Shown here piece by piece: positions 62,824 to 64,000 of a stretch of DNA of 64,000 bases; the first letter of the stretch is position 1, and every line of letters starts with the position of its first letter. The position numbers and the translations under genes are program-made. The notes beneath the pieces were generated by a model, which was not told where the DNA came from, made no database searches, and saw only the letters and a program-made list of their open reading frames with translations. The stretch is taken from assembly GCA_003991915.1 (NCBI GenBank), contig RQTK01000536.1, forward strand, positions 1 to 64,000, written 5' to 3'. Origin of the DNA: Elysia chlorotica. Lineage: Eukaryota; Mollusca; Gastropoda; Plakobranchidae.

Positions 62824-62925
62824 GAGAGACAGAGAGAGTCTATGTGTGTGTGTGTGTGTGTGTTTGTTTGTTTGTTTGTCAGAGAGAGAGAGAGGGGGGG
62901 GGGGAGAGAAAGAAAGAGAGACATA
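62824..62925. repeat. Compound (GT)n-(GTTT)n-(GA)n-poly-G microsatellite
   Basis: GA, GT, GTTT, GA, G and GA runs follow each other without unique sequence between them. All overlapping ORFs are artefacts. Confidence 0.95.
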
Positions 62926-63292
62926 CAGACAGTTAAAGCAAAAGTTGTTTGCTTTTTGTATTGTTGTGTGTTTGTTTTTTTTGTTGTTTTTTTTCGTTTG
63001 TTTCTTTTGCGCAAGCCTTTTTTGTTGTTGTAAATAGATGAGATTGCGGAGCAAAAGGAAATTTATTAGATTCCTCCAATAGACCGCCTTGGTCTGATTG
63101 TATCGGCCAAGCCCTGGATATCCCACTTTAGCATCCCACCGTTGTAAAATTATAATCCTCGTTAAGTACAGATTTTAAAGTAAGCGAGAGTTTCAGATTT
63201 TTCGCTCGTGTGCTATTTTTCCAATGGGAATTTTACTGCGACGAGTCCCAATACTAACGTTTGACAACTTTTGCATGCTTCCTTTCCTGAAG

Positions 63293-63446
63293 AACCATAC
63301 AAGTATAAATAAAGAGATCGAGTTACTCTTTGAATAGTAAGAGATTCGAACCCCAAGCGCAGGGCCCAAACCATCTGACCCAGTGGTGTTTCCACGTGAG
63401 CTATATGGAAGCAGGGTGCTTTACTGACTGAGCTACGTTAGACTAT
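63293..63446 (-). repeat. tRNA-like SINE (family S2), minus orientation
   Basis: On the minus strand, 'gtagctcagtcagtaaagca' is a good tRNA A-box region and 'ggggttcgaatctc' is a good B-box. They are about 90 nt apart, farther than in a tRNA gene, because an internal block is inserted or duplicated ('gctcacgtggaaacacc'). It is therefore a SINE or tRNA pseudogene. Confidence 0.55.
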
Positions 63447-63673
63447 TTTCTGATAGCAAGGACAATGTAAAGTAATAATTATGTGATTTTCGAGCTAGAT
63501 ATTTTTAATAATTAAAAAGTCAGGAGGAGGGTGCCTTTCGAACACATGATTTGTTGATAACTGCAGAATAAACACATTATAAAAGTTTTCAGTTTCGCTG
63601 TAAAGTCGTAAAGTCAGAATTCAGCGGTGGGTACGGAGAACACACCCAAACCTTGGGAAAAAGGGGGGGGGGG

Positions 63674-63926
63674 TAGTCATGGGGTTGAACATCGGCTTCC
63701 GGCACAGGAGAAGTTCGTGGTTCGAGCCCTGACGATTTTGCCCCCCTACTGGTTGGGTCGGTGTCAGTTTAATGTGGTCAACTGAGACAGGAGTCATGGC
63801 ATCATCGCCCTGTCTTGTGTGTGGCATCACATAAAATTGTCAGACGTCAGTCTTGGGGTACGCCCACAATATAGCCTATATGGTGCTGATGTTGGACGTT
63901 AAACCAACTCAACAACCAACAACCAC
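63674..63926 (+). mobile_element. tRNA-derived SINE (family S1), plus orientation, best preserved copy
   Basis: The head has 'ggttgaacatcggcttccgg' and a near-perfect B box 'ggttcgagccctgac'. The body has 'tactggttgggtcggtgtca' and 'cccacaatatagcctatat'. The tail is 'gttggacgttaaaccaactc' followed by AAC repeats. A run of about 10 G precedes it. Confidence 0.82.
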
Positions 63927-64000
63927 GTTTTAAGCCTATAATGCATGCAGTTTGAATTCGAACACTTGGACTTCGAGTGTCGATCCCACCATAGCTTTGT

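Noticed and set aside
62766-63126. ORFs of 82-105 codons on the minus strand
   Set aside because: They are translations of the compound GT/GA microsatellite and T-rich DNA.
63293-63446. Working tRNA gene on the minus strand
   Set aside because: The A-to-B box distance is too long and the interior is disrupted.

Overview
The window is AT-rich eukaryotic nuclear DNA. Genes are split by GT-AG introns, and microsatellites, SINE-like repeats and transposon remnants are dense. The mix of genes (an ankyrin TRP channel, an alpha-1,2-fucosyltransferase-like enzyme, a SOSS-C/INIP homologue) and the repeat style suggest a lophotrochozoan, probably a gastropod mollusc. The organism is an inference. I rebuilt exon chains by hand from splice signals and reading phase; no search was run.

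Layout. (1) 1-11.1 kb: repeats only. There are two copies of a terminal-inverted-repeat element, a long GA tract, a long AAG microsatellite, a fold-back palindrome, an ATT tract, and a reverse-transcriptase fragment flanked by 346-bp direct repeats. (2) 14.2-16.4 kb, minus strand: a two-coding-exon GT11 fucosyltransferase (385 aa), with a likely non-coding first exon near 16.35 kb. (3) 18.66-23.05 kb, plus strand: a five-exon gene for SOSS complex subunit C (120 aa), divergent from the fucosyltransferase. (4) 30.0-59.6 kb, minus strand: one large gene, with 23 coding exons per transcript, for a 971-aa TRP-type cation channel. It has about five ankyrin repeats, six membrane segments, a TRP-like domain, a coiled coil and a polybasic tail. 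(5) 59.6-64 kb: its upstream flank with SINEs and simple repeats.

The most interesting observation is in the TRP gene. The exon for the cytosolic pre-S1 segment exists in two versions (48954-49045 and 45927-46018). Both are 92 nt, have the same phases, and are 15/31 identical in protein. Using both exons, or neither, creates a stop codon within six codons, so the reading frame itself enforces mutually exclusive splicing. The choice would swap the piece that links the ankyrin domain to the channel gate. Between them lies a decayed, frame-shifted ORF that I could not identify.

The three genes have no evident functional link: a Golgi glycosyltransferase, a DNA-repair subunit and a plasma-membrane channel are simply neighbours. 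No rRNA, convincing tRNA gene or CRISPR array was seen.
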